DNA of 64,000 nt from an uncultured Acetatifactor sp. (GTDB lineage: Bacteria; Bacillota; Clostridia; Lachnospirales; Lachnospiraceae): NCBI GenBank assembly GCA_910586485.1, contig CAJUIA010000020.1, positions 11,978 to 75,977 on the forward strand. Direction: 5' to 3'. Under the pieces are notes generated by a model that worked only from the letters and a program-made list of their open reading frames with translations, did no database searches and had not been told where the DNA came from. The translations under genes were made by a program, and so were the position numbers. Shown piece by piece: positions 43,165-51,337 of this stretch; positions within the stretch are counted from its first letter, which is position 1; each line of letters starts with the position of its first letter.

Positions 43165-44715
43165 TCATAGTCCCCAGTACTCCGCAGACGGCCTGTAAAA
43201 GGATGCCTCCAGCAAATGCTCCGTGCCGATCCTTTCCGTGCCCTCCAGATCTGCAATGGTCCGCGCCACCTTTAGGATTCTGTGATAAGCTCTGGCGCTG
43301 AGCTGCAGGGAATGATACAGCCGTTCCATCAGCTCCTGCTCTTCCCCGCCAAGGGGACAATACTTTTCAATATTTGTTCCCTCAATATCCGCATTAAACC
43401 GGCACCTGGTCCCCGCAAACCGCTCCCTTTGACGCTCCCTGGCCTTCTGCACCCGCTCCCGGATTTCCCTGCTGGATTCCGCCCTCCGCGCCTTCTTAAG
43501 CCCGGCAATATCCACCGGCTGCAGCTCCACGCACAGATCAATCCGGTCCAGGATCGGCCCCGACACCTTCCCCATATATCGTCTGATCTGCGGGTCCGTG
43601 CAGCGGCAGCGCCCTCTGTCCGGATAAAAGCCGCAGGGGCAGGGATTCATGGCACATACCAGCATGAAATCACTGGGATAGGTTACATTTCCCCAAGCCC
43701 TGCAAACTTGTATCTTATGTTCCTCCAGGGGCTGCCGCAGAGCGTCCAGGGCCACCCGCTGAAACTCCGGCAGCTCATCCAGAAAAAGCACTCCCCGATG
43801 GGCCAGTGAAATCATCCCCGGCCTTGGACTGGCGCTTCCGCCCACCAGCGCCGCCATGGAAATCGTATGATGGGGGCTTTGAAAGGGACGAGTCCGCACC
43901 AGTGCCGTACCTTCCTCTAAAAGTCCCGCCACGCTGTACACGGAAGTGACCTCCAGGCTTTCTTCCGGTGTCAGACAGGGCATGATACCAGGAATCCGCC
44001 TGGCAATCATGGATTTTCCTGCCCCCGGCGGCCCTGCCATCAGCAGATTGTGAAAGCCTGCCGCCGCAATTTCCGCTGCGCGCTTCGCCGTCTCCTGCCC
44101 GCTTACCTGGCTGAAATCCGGTATGTTCTCATCACTTTCAAGCGCAGACAGCTCCGCTGCATCCACCTGCTCCGCCGGCAGAAGCCTTTCTCGTTCCGCT
44201 TCCTCCTTCGCTTCCAAAAACTGCAAAAGCTCCCTGATATGTCCTGCTCCCCGGACCCGGATCCCCGGAATAACCGCTCCCTCGCGGGCATTTGCTGCCG
44301 GCACAATGCACTGCCTGATTCCCCTTGCCGCCGCTTCCCGCACAATGGGCAGAACCCCCCGCACCTTCTTGATCTCTCCGTCCAGCCCCAGCTCTCCCAG
44401 GAACAAAATCCCCTCGGCAGCTCCCGGCCTGAAATACCCCATTGCCTCCAGCATTCCTACCGCAATGGGAAGATCAAAGGCACTGCCTTCCTTCCTGATG
44501 TCTGCGGGGGACAGATTCACAGTGATTCTTTTGGGCGGCAGCGCAAGTCCCACATTTTTTAACGCCACCATGACCCGCTCTCTGGACTCCTTTACCTCCC
44601 CGCCAAGGGAGCCCACCATGGAGAACCCCGGCAGCCCCTGAGCAATATCCACCTCCACGGAGACCAGATAGGCAGATACCCCCAGCAGCGCGCCGGAAAT
44701 AACCGTACAATACAT
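43165..44715 (-). CDS. comM: Mg-chelatase-like AAA ATPase ComM (YifB)
   Basis: A 516-residue YifB/ComM protein, a hexameric helicase that promotes branch migration during transformation in other bacteria. The N-terminal Lon-protease-like domain (VEVDIAQGLPGFSMVGSLGG) precedes an AAA+ domain with Walker A GPPGAGKSMIARRIPGIMP and Walker B GVLFLDELPEF. A Cys4 zinc site follows (CAMNPCPCGFYPDRGRC). The ATG has AAAGGAGG upstream. With dprA it makes the comM-dprA pair usually next to topA in clostridia. Confidence 0.95.
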   Translation of the reverse strand: MYCTVISGALLGVSAYLVSVEVDIAQGLPGFSMVGSLGGEVKESRERVMVALKNVGLALPPKRITVNLSPADIRKEGSAFDLPIAVGMLEAMGYFRPGAAEGILFLGELGLDGEIKKVRGVLPIVREAAARGIRQCIVPAANAREGAVIPGIRVRGAGHIRELLQFLEAKEEAERERLLPAEQVDAAELSALESDENIPDFSQVSGQETAKRAAEIAAAGFHNLLMAGPPGAGKSMIARRIPGIMPCLTPEESLEVTSVYSVAGLLEEGTALVRTRPFQSPHHTISMAALVGGSASPRPGMISLAHRGVLFLDELPEFQRVALDALRQPLEEHKIQVCRAWGNVTYPSDFMLVCAMNPCPCGFYPDRGRCRCTDPQIRRYMGKVSGPILDRIDLCVELQPVDIAGLKKARRAESSREIRERVQKARERQRERFAGTRCRFNADIEGTNIEKYCPLGGEEQELMERLYHSLQLSARAYHRILKVARTIADLEGTERIGTEHLLEASFYRPSAEYWGL

Positions 44716-44867
44716 AAAATACCTCCTTTATGGAATTTATAAAATGATTGAAATCACATGATTTGCCTGAAATTTGATTGACTTATTGAATTTGAAAGTT
44801 TTGCTGAATATAAAAGATTTACCAAAATTTGAACGTTTCTGATCTGTGAACTTATGATAACAGAAAA

Positions 44868-44909
44868 TCTTTTAAGGGAGCCGCAGCAGAAGGCCGTGAA
44901 CCGGCTCCC
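44868..44909 (-). terminator. Terminator of the PilT-like gene
   Basis: Minus-strand hairpin with arms GGGAGCCG and CGGCTCCC, an 18-base loop and a weak T-rich tail, 25 bases past the stop. The rest of the 218-base gap to comM is AT-rich and holds a palindrome AAATCA-TG-TGATTT near 44,752 but no clear promoter. Confidence 0.6.
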
Positions 44910-44933
44910 CAAAAATCCTCGTTATAAATATCG

Positions 44934-46013
44934 TTAATGCTGTTTACGTGCGGACCCTGCCGTCAGCCACAGCCTCATGGCTTCCGGGTCCCTGGCATAC
45001 CAAAGAGCATTTTCCCTGTCTATTTTCCCCTGGGTGCAAAGACTGCAGATGGCCTCGTCCATCGTAACCATCCCCGGCCTCCTTCCCGTCTGCATAACGC
45101 CGAAAATCTGATTTGCCTTTCCCTCGCGAATCAGATTGCGCACCGTGGGATTTGCATATACAACCTCAAACGCGGCTGCTTTCCCCGGTCCCTCCGTTCC
45201 GGGAATCAGCTGCTGGAAAACCACCGCCTCCAGCACCTTAGCCAGCCGGATCCGAAGCTGCTGTTGATAATACGGCGGGAAAACATTTACAATCTGGTCG
45301 ATGGCTGCTGCCGTCCCCATGGTATTTAAGGATGTCAGCACCAGGCATCCCGTCTCTGCCGCATCAATGGCTCTGACTATGGTATCAGGCTCCCGCATCT
45401 CTCCCAGCAGGATCACATCCGGGTCCTCTCTGACCGCCGCATTGATGGCTTCCTCATAGGTGCCGCAGTCAATGCCGATTTCCCGCTGATTTACCATGGA
45501 CATTTTATGTGGGTGCAGATATTCAATCGGATCCTCCAGGGTTATGATGTGAAGACCCTTGTTTGTATTGATTTTATCAATGATCGCTGCCAGCGTGGTA
45601 GATTTACCGCTTCCCGCGGCCCCCGTAACCAGAATCAGGCCCCGCCTTTTCCTGTATAATTCCGTCACCGGCTCCGGTATCCCCAGCTTTTCCGGCTCGG
45701 AGACTTTTGTATCCAACAACCTGACGGCCATCGCCACGCTGCCCTTCTGTTTAAAGGCACTGATCCGAAACCGTCCGCAGTCCGGAACGGATATGGAAAA
45801 ATGATACTCTCCCTTTCCTTCAAACCTTTCCTGCTGCGCCGTCGGCAGAATCCCCAGCAATATGTCCAGCGTGTCCGCCTGCTGCAGTCTGGAGCAATTC
45901 ATTGTAACCAGATTTCCGTTTACTCTCATTCGGGGCGGGATCCCGGCAGTTAAATGTACATCACTTGCACCTGCTTCCCTGGCCTCCCGCAGTATTTCTT
46001 CCATCACAGGCAT
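44934..46013 (-). CDS. PilT-like twitching ATPase
   Basis: A 359-residue secretion ATPase of the PilT branch. The N-terminal domain has REAGASDVHLTAGIPPRMRV; Walker A is LVTGAAGSGKSTTLAAIID, the Asp box is HIITLEDPIEYLHP, Walker B is DPDVILLGEMREPDTIVRAI and a His box lies in the TGCLVLTSLNTMGT region, where PilT often has TLHT (the His is Asn here). PilT retracts type IV pili. No pilin or pilus assembly gene lies nearby, so this is an orphan copy. An HD-GYP protein is 20 bases upstream. Confidence 0.88.
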   Translation of the reverse strand: MPVMEEILREAREAGASDVHLTAGIPPRMRVNGNLVTMNCSRLQQADTLDILLGILPTAQQERFEGKGEYHFSISVPDCGRFRISAFKQKGSVAMAVRLLDTKVSEPEKLGIPEPVTELYRKRRGLILVTGAAGSGKSTTLAAIIDKINTNKGLHIITLEDPIEYLHPHKMSMVNQREIGIDCGTYEEAINAAVREDPDVILLGEMREPDTIVRAIDAAETGCLVLTSLNTMGTAAAIDQIVNVFPPYYQQQLRIRLAKVLEAVVFQQLIPGTEGPGKAAAFEVVYANPTVRNLIREGKANQIFGVMQTGRRPGMVTMDEAICSLCTQGKIDRENALWYARDPEAMRLWLTAGSARKQH

Positions 46014-46033
46014 TTCCCTCTATCCGTCCTTCT

Positions 46034-47125
46034 TCAAAGCTTAATATGATCAACAATTTCCCTGCGCATAACATGCCTGTTATCCATGGTCTTCATAATA
46101 TCCACAACATAAAGGTCCTTATACCCCGACAGCGACAAGTCTACAATGCAGTTATCGCCAAAGGTAAGCACCGTAGGACGCAGAATATCCTTCGGATTTT
46201 CCGACAGCACCAGCGCCTTGTCCCCTGTATTCAGCTCCACACTGACGCCGGGGAATAAAATATTGACAGATTGGATCAGCGCATCCACCACCGCCCCGTC
46301 ATAAATCTCCGGATGCTCCCGAAACTCCTGTATTGCCTTGACCTCGGACTGGGACTTCCCCTGAAGATCCATGGCCGTCATTTCGTCATATTTATTGGCC
46401 ACAATCAGGATTTTCGCTGCCATCGGCGTCTTGGGCTCTAACGCCTGTTTCCCGTTTTCCGCATCCGTCCCGATTTTCACTGCCTGGGTGCAGACTCTCC
46501 TTAAATTCTTGCCTCCGGAAACAGCTTCCTCCAGGATTTCCATTCCGGCCAGCTGGTCCTGATAAATTTTCAGCCTCACCGCCTCGGTATCCTCCCTGGC
46601 AAAAAGAATCTCATCCGGCGTCTTCAGCTTGCCGATGTCATGGACAATGGCTGACTGTACCGTCAGCAGCTGCTCGTCCACCCGCACATTCATAACATGC
46701 GTAATCATGGCACAAAGCATGGCCGTATTCAGGCAGTGCCTGCACACATAGTCCTCCTTGCTGCGCAGATTCTGGTAAAAATTGACTTTACCCTCCAAAT
46801 GTCCGTAATTCTTAATGATCGTGCCGGCCAGGGTTTGCAGACGGGTGGATTTTTTTGTTGAAATCATCTGCTCCAGCTCGTCCAATATGGAATAAACCGT
46901 GGCAATCTGGAAACGCTCAAATTCCAGATCTTCCTCGGAAATCGGCGGAAGCGGCTCCGCCGGCTCAAGTATGTACACCCCCAGCAGGCCGAAATTTTTC
47001 ACGCTCTCGATGGACTGGGTGTTTAAACGCGAATCACGCTCATATAAAAGCACTCCCTTTTTATTGTAGATAGGACGCGCCAGACGCATTCCCGCTTTCA
47101 ATTCGGCGGTCTCGATAAACTTCAT
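46034..47125 (-). CDS. Degenerate HD-GYP domain protein
   Basis: A 363-residue protein with an N-terminal domain starting MKFIETAELKAGMRLARPIY and a C-terminal HD domain. His130, the pair His162-Asp163 in VHDIGKLKTPDEIL and ANKYDEMTA are kept, but the later H-H-E and GYP motif is absent and replaced by SGGKNLRRVCTQAVKIG. It may therefore be an inactive or altered c-di-GMP phosphodiesterase, or a sensor. GGAGG six bases before ATG 47,125 fixes the start. It has a strong promoter and is likely co-transcribed with the PilT-like gene. Confidence 0.85.
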   Translation of the reverse strand: MKFIETAELKAGMRLARPIYNKKGVLLYERDSRLNTQSIESVKNFGLLGVYILEPAEPLPPISEEDLEFERFQIATVYSILDELEQMISTKKSTRLQTLAGTIIKNYGHLEGKVNFYQNLRSKEDYVCRHCLNTAMLCAMITHVMNVRVDEQLLTVQSAIVHDIGKLKTPDEILFAREDTEAVRLKIYQDQLAGMEILEEAVSGGKNLRRVCTQAVKIGTDAENGKQALEPKTPMAAKILIVANKYDEMTAMDLQGKSQSEVKAIQEFREHPEIYDGAVVDALIQSVNILFPGVSVELNTGDKALVLSENPKDILRPTVLTFGDNCIVDLSLSGYKDLYVVDIMKTMDNRHVMRREIVDHIKL

Positions 47126-47176
47126 TTGTCCCCTCCATGCTGCCACATATTTTTTAAAGCGACGTTTACCTCTTTT

Positions 47177-47205
47177 ATTATATACACTCTAGACGTAATT
47201 GACAA
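47177..47205 (-). promoter_or_regulatory. Predicted promoter of the HD-GYP gene
   Basis: Minus-strand TTGTCA (47,200-47,205) and a perfect TATAAT (47,177-47,182), 17-base spacer, about 52 bases before the start. The -35 overlaps a perfect AT-rich palindrome (47,203-47,228). Confidence 0.65.
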
Positions 47206-47228
47206 ATAAAAATTTTAATTTTTATTTG
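47203..47228. repeat. AT-rich 26-bp palindrome
   Basis: Perfect 12-bp arms CAAATAAAAATT and AATTTTTATTTG around TT, between the stop of the AAA-ATPase gene (47,255) and the HD-GYP promoter. It could be an operator over the -35 or a weak terminator for the upstream gene. Confidence 0.6.
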
Positions 47229-47254
47229 CAGCCCGGAGCTTACCGCTCTCTCCC

Positions 47255-49087
47255 TCATAAGTATTCCGACAACATACTGTTCCCGTAAATGCTTCCGCTT
47301 TTTATCAACACTTCTTTCCCTTCAAAGGCAAAACCATATTTTCGGATTCGGTCGTCAGAGATTCCTCTGTTTTCTAAAGTTACCTGATAGCGCTGTTCTT
47401 CAATCTGTTTCAGTGCTGCGTCTGCAGTATCCTCCAACGATTTCTCTTCACCCGCATCTCTGACCTTGAATTCCATTATAATTGCATTCCTATCACAATT
47501 ATTTATTACCGCATTATCTGTTCCGTTCTTCGGCTCCATTATCACATCATACCTTCCGAATCCGCTCTCCCGGTTGGAAGTAATGATATAGCGGTCTGTC
47601 AGTTCCACGGCCAGCCCCAGCACAAAGCCATGGTAGAATCTCTCCGGCTGCGTCTCCATGGAAGGATTTCTTCCGCTGTCAAAACCAACAGCTTCGCTGT
47701 TGGTTCGCGGGCAGTCGCCAAGTTCAAGCAAGCTTGTCCTTGGCTCGTTGCTTACGCGAAAATAGTTGAACGTGGCCAGGGCCACACGGTTCATATAGGC
47801 GTTCATGGATTTTACATCATCCTGTAACAATGCCCTGATAAAGCCGTTGTAGACCGTCCCAGAGCGGGTAAACCATTTCCGAATCATCTTTTGGAACATA
47901 ATCTGTACTTCTTTGTTCGTCAGTGCCAGTTCATACAAATCTGTTCCTGTGTCCTCATTTATTTCATAGCTTTCCACCTTCAGGTATCCGCTGGCCAAAA
48001 ACAAGCTCCAGATGGCATTCTCATCTGCGTCTAACTGATCGAAAATGATCTGTTCATCAATTTCCCTGTAAAGATGCTCTCCCTTAAGCAGGTTCTCCAT
48101 GGATATTTTTATATCTGCGCTTCCCTCCCGGATCAGCTTGTCCACCAGGCCGTTGCTGCTGGTATTGGCCCAGTAGGTGGAAAACCTTTTTTTATCCAGA
48201 TAATTGATAATCGACCATGGATTATAAATATCTTTCCTTTTTCCGAATGTGAAGCCGTCATACCAGTCCTTTACAGCCAGCCGGTTTTCGTACAGGCCGC
48301 ATTCCTGCAATGCCGCCCACACCTCATCCTCGGTAAAGCCGAAGCTGTTCTCATATTTCTCCGATGTAGTGGTCACTACTTCCAGATTATTTAGATCTGA
48401 AAAAATCGGCTCTTTGCTTACCCTTGTGATTCCCGTCATAACCGCCCGTTCCAGATAGGGATTTGTCTTGAACGTGGAGTTAAACAGGCCTCTGATAAAT
48501 TCCACCATTTCTTTCCAATAGCCGTATACCCAGGCCTCCTGAAGAGGTGTGTCATATTCATCCAGCAGGATGATCACCTTTTTCCCATAATAACGATACA
48601 AAAACTCAGACAGCGTCCCCAGAGATGAAACAGCCGAGTAATTATCCATTTTAACCGAAATGCTTTTTATAAAATTCTTTTCCTTTTCATTCAGGCTGTC
48701 TTCCTTTAACAGAAAATCATAGCGGTTATACAATTTTTCAATCAGATAAAATAAGCTTTTTTTTGCCTCGGCGAAAGAAGACGACTTTATCCCGGCAAAG
48801 CTTAAAAAGATCACCGGGTAAGTTCCCTGAAGATTCCGATACTTCTCTTCCTTCCATATGGACAATCTTTCAAAAATCTCTCCCTGCCCTGCATATTCTA
48901 TAGAAAGAAATCTCTCTAACATATTCATGTTCAGAGTCTTCCCAAATCTGCGGGGACGGGTAATCAAGGTTAGATCATCCCCGCTTTCCCACCACTCCTT
49001 GATAAAATTCGACTTATCAATATATAAATACTGGTTCCGTATCAATTTGTCAAAACTTTGGATTCCTATCCCTACGGTTCTCGCCAT
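47255..49087 (-). CDS. AAA-ATPase-like / PD-(D/E)XK nuclease family protein with an in-frame insertion
   Basis: A 610-residue protein of the family pairing an AAA-ATPase-like domain with a C-terminal PD-(D/E)XK domain, common in multiple copies in gut anaerobes and of unknown role. The N-terminus has GIQSFDKLIRNQYLYIDKSN; the P-loop is TRPRRFGKTLNMNML, Walker B KKVIILLDEYD, and the nuclease motif SNRESGFGRYDVIM with AIIMEFKV is intact. Between NYF and DSGRNPSM lie 26 extra residues encoded by a palindromic 78-nt insertion. GGAGG nine bases before ATG 49,087 sets the start. Upstream is a run of hairpins. Confidence 0.88.
   Translation of the reverse strand: MARTVGIGIQSFDKLIRNQYLYIDKSNFIKEWWESGDDLTLITRPRRFGKTLNMNMLERFLSIEYAGQGEIFERLSIWKEEKYRNLQGTYPVIFLSFAGIKSSSFAEAKKSLFYLIEKLYNRYDFLLKEDSLNEKEKNFIKSISVKMDNYSAVSSLGTLSEFLYRYYGKKVIILLDEYDTPLQEAWVYGYWKEMVEFIRGLFNSTFKTNPYLERAVMTGITRVSKEPIFSDLNNLEVVTTTSEKYENSFGFTEDEVWAALQECGLYENRLAVKDWYDGFTFGKRKDIYNPWSIINYLDKKRFSTYWANTSSNGLVDKLIREGSADIKISMENLLKGEHLYREIDEQIIFDQLDADENAIWSLFLASGYLKVESYEINEDTGTDLYELALTNKEVQIMFQKMIRKWFTRSGTVYNGFIRALLQDDVKSMNAYMNRVALATFNYFRVSNEPRTSLLELGDCPRTNSEAVGFDSGRNPSMETQPERFYHGFVLGLAVELTDRYIITSNRESGFGRYDVIMEPKNGTDNAVINNCDRNAIIMEFKVRDAGEEKSLEDTADAALKQIEEQRYQVTLENRGISDDRIRKYGFAFEGKEVLIKSGSIYGNSMLSEYL
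47681..47758 (-). repeat. In-frame 78-nt palindromic insertion within the AAA-ATPase gene
   Basis: This adds 26 residues, from RVSNEPRTSLLELGDCPRTN to its last residue Phe. It contains a perfect hairpin with arms AACCAACAGC and GCTGTTGGTT around TTC (47,683-47,705) and a second inverted pair GCCAAG and CTTGGC (47,717-47,744). It is bounded on each side by a TTT codon. The family sequence resumes cleanly on both sides, so the reading frame is preserved. Confidence 0.7.
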
Positions 49088-49142
49088 GCAATATATCCTC
49101 CATATTCCAAACATCTATACCATTACCATATTTATACCCTTT

Positions 49143-49305
49143 TGCGTGCTTCAGCACGCATACCAATCAATATTTGAAAGTTTACTTTCAAACTTTATAC
49201 TTCAAAATCATCTCGTTCCTTATAGACTTTTGATAATAGAATCCTCTCTTGGATTCTATTATACATGCTTCTCATGTAACCTACAAGAAAATTACGTCAA
49301 TTTTC
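49143..49305. repeat. Run of five perfect hairpins (sigK/AAA-ATPase gap)
   Basis: In the 326-base gap between sigK and the AAA-ATPase gene lie five adjacent inverted repeats: TGCGTGC/GCACGCA (49,143-49,160), TTTGAAAGT/ACTTTCAAA (49,173-49,192), ATAATAGAATCC/GGATTCTATTAT (49,233-49,262), ACATG/CATGT (49,263-49,277) and GAAAATT/AATTTTC (49,287-49,305). All arms are perfect. A further imperfect one (TCAGTTCGGCC with GGTCGGACTGA, 49,347-49,373) adjoins sigK. No ORF is convincing. Confidence 0.7.
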
Positions 49306-49413
49306 GTGACAGCTATACCCCTTACTAAGTAAAATAGGACAAAATCAGTTCGGCCTCTCCCGGTCGGACTGACTCTGCCCCATCTTAAAACATTCCTTAT
49401 CTTTCCCGCAGAC

Positions 49414-50049
49414 TCAAGCCTGCTCGAACTTCTCCCTTAGCTTCCCCAGCGCCTTTTTTTCGATCCGGCTCACATAGCTGCGGGAAATTCCCAGCATGGC
49501 TCCGACCTCATTCTGGGTAGCTTCCAGCTTTCCGTTTAATCCGTAGCGCATCATCAATATCTGACGCTCCCTTGATGTCAGACATTCGTCCATTAATAAA
49601 AAAAGCCTCCTGATATTCCCTGCCAGCTCCATACTGTCCAACGGGTCCGGCTGCTGCTGTTCGATCACATCCATCAGGTGTATCTCATTCCCTTCTTTGT
49701 CCTGCCCAATGGGTTCATAAAGCGAAACCTCCCTAGAGGTTTTCCGTTTTCCCCGCAGCAGCATCAGCAGCTCGTTGTCAATACACCGGCAGGCATAGGT
49801 TGCCAGCCTTCCCTTCCGGTCGTCAAAGCTGTCCACTGCCTTAATCAGTCCGATACATCCGATGGAAATCAGCTCTTCCATGTCCTCCCCTGAATTCTGA
49901 TACTTCTTGGCAATGTGGGCAACCAGTCTCAGATTTCGTTCTATTAAAATATCCTTTGCCTGCTTCGCCTGTTCCGCAGACCCCTCCCGCAGCAGGCGGA
50001 TATATTCCGCTTCTTCTCCCTGGGTAAGTGGTTTTTGAAAGGTTTTCAA
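49414..50049 (-). CDS. sigK: Sporulation sigma factor SigK, without a pro-sequence
   Basis: A 211-residue sigma-70-type factor. Region 2 is ILIERNLRLVAHIAKKYQ, DMEELISIGCIGLIKAVDSF and KGRLATYACRCIDNELLM; EVSLYEPIGQDKEGNEIHLM is a hallmark of SigK/SigE, and region 4 has LTSRERQILMMRYGLNG. SigK runs late mother-cell gene expression. The protein starts KTFQKPLTQGEEAEYIRLL; a stop codon lies 12 codons upstream, so the membrane pro-sequence of Bacillus SigK is absent. The start is a TTG at 50,049 after AGGGGG. The gene is unbroken, with no skin element. Confidence 0.88.
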   Translation of the reverse strand: MKTFQKPLTQGEEAEYIRLLREGSAEQAKQAKDILIERNLRLVAHIAKKYQNSGEDMEELISIGCIGLIKAVDSFDDRKGRLATYACRCIDNELLMLLRGKRKTSREVSLYEPIGQDKEGNEIHLMDVIEQQQPDPLDSMELAGNIRRLFLLMDECLTSRERQILMMRYGLNGKLEATQNEVGAMLGISRSYVSRIEKKALGKLREKFEQA

Positions 50050-50161
50050 AACAGCCCCCTGCGGATTACTCTTAACAATAGTCTATGTTTCAGATTTATC
50101 CATCGTGCCTATCCAAGTGCAGGAAAGACGATATTACAGGCTGTTTACTTATCTTGACGCC

Positions 50162-51337
50162 TTAAAACAGGAACTGCGCCATCACATAATTTGCCAGATC
50201 CAGCCCCTTTTCCGTCAGGGCTAGACGCCGATCCGCAGGATTGCCGGACAGGCCCCCCATCCATTTTAAAAGCCCGTCTCCGATATTTTTTTGAATGACC
50301 TCCCCGTATACCTGCTCCGGCTCCTTTCCAAAGCAGGCCGCAAACTCTTTCGCAGAAACGCCTGCCGTCATACGAAGCCCCAGAAACATAAATTCCTCCA
50401 TCTGTTCGCTGACGCTTAAAACCTGCCGGTCGCACTGACAGCCTGTGGGGTTTACCAGATATGCCCTCAAATCCTCTCCGTTTTGAAAGCGGACATTGTC
50501 GATCAGGGACGCGGCCCCGATTCCAAAGCCTGTGTAATCCCGTCTGCGCCAATAGCCGCAGTTATGCCGGCATTCATAGCCCGGCCTGGCGTAATTTGAA
50601 ATTTCATAGCGGACATAGCCTGCCCCTTCCAGCACCCGCTTTGCCGCATCGTACATCTCCCGGTCCGTATCCTCATCCGGCAGATCAAGCTCCCCGCGCT
50701 TCGCCTGTTCCCAAAGCAGCGTTCCTTCCTCCAGAATCAGGCTGTAGGCCGAAATATGCTCCGGCTGTGGCTCCAATGCCAGCACCTTCCCCAGCGTATC
50801 CAGATAACCCTCCAGAGTCTGTCCTGGCAGGGCGCTCATAATATCCACATTCACATTGGAAAAACCGCACCTTCTGGCAGCATAATATGCCCCCAGAAAC
50901 TGCCCGTAGGTATGTACTCTGCCCAGCGCCGCCAATTCCCCGTTGTCCGCAGACTGCAGCCCGATGCTGAGACGGTTGATCCCCGCCTGACGATAACAGC
51001 GCAGCGCCCTTTCGTCTACGGTGCCCGGATTGACCTCGATGGTAATTTCCACGTCCTCCGCCAGCTGATAGTGCTCCCTCACGGCCGCCATCAGCTCCGC
51101 CAGAAATTCCGGCCTCACCACGGAAGGCGTGCCGCCGCCCACAAAAACGGAAACTACGCGGTAATCCCGATAATCTCCCGCCCGCATTACCGTCTCCCGA
51201 ATCAAGCTGTCCAGATAACGAGCCATGGTTTTTCCGCCCATCTGCAGGGAATCCACGCCGAAGGACAGGAAATCACAGTATTTACATTTCTTTAAACAAA
51301 AGGGAATATGAAAATACAGTTCAAGCTCATTTGTCAT
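50162..51337 (-). CDS. hemW: Radical SAM haem chaperone HemW
   Basis: A 391-residue HemW. The radical SAM cluster Cys14, Cys18 and Cys21 lies in [41 protein letters not shown] and [19 protein letters not shown] are typical. It has the HemW form of the first motif (one fewer Cys than HemN) and is thus a haem trafficking protein rather than coproporphyrinogen dehydrogenase. Its start overlaps lepA by 11 bases, the usual lepA-hemW pair. The hrcA-grpE-dnaK genes that often follow are absent. Confidence 0.93.
   Translation of the reverse strand: MTNELELYFHIPFCLKKCKYCDFLSFGVDSLQMGGKTMARYLDSLIRETVMRAGDYRDYRVVSVFVGGGTPSVVRPEFLAELMAAVREHYQLAEDVEITIEVNPGTVDERALRCYRQAGINRLSIGLQSADNGELAALGRVHTYGQFLGAYYAARRCGFSNVNVDIMSALPGQTLEGYLDTLGKVLALEPQPEHISAYSLILEEGTLLWEQAKRGELDLPDEDTDREMYDAAKRVLEGAGYVRYEISNYARPGYECRHNCGYWRRRDYTGFGIGAASLIDNVRFQNGEDLRAYLVNPTGCQCDRQVLSVSEQMEEFMFLGLRMTAGVSAKEFAACFGKEPEQVYGEVIQKNIGDGLLKWMGGLSGNPADRRLALTEKGLDLANYVMAQFLF

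Noticed and set aside
44752..44765. Operator AAATCA-TG-TGATTT before comM
   Set aside because: The arms are only 6 bp in an AT-rich region and no promoter could be placed with it.
47255..49087. A broken AAA-ATPase pseudogene
   Set aside because: The insertion keeps the frame; P-loop, Walker B and nuclease motifs are all present, so I treat the gene as intact.
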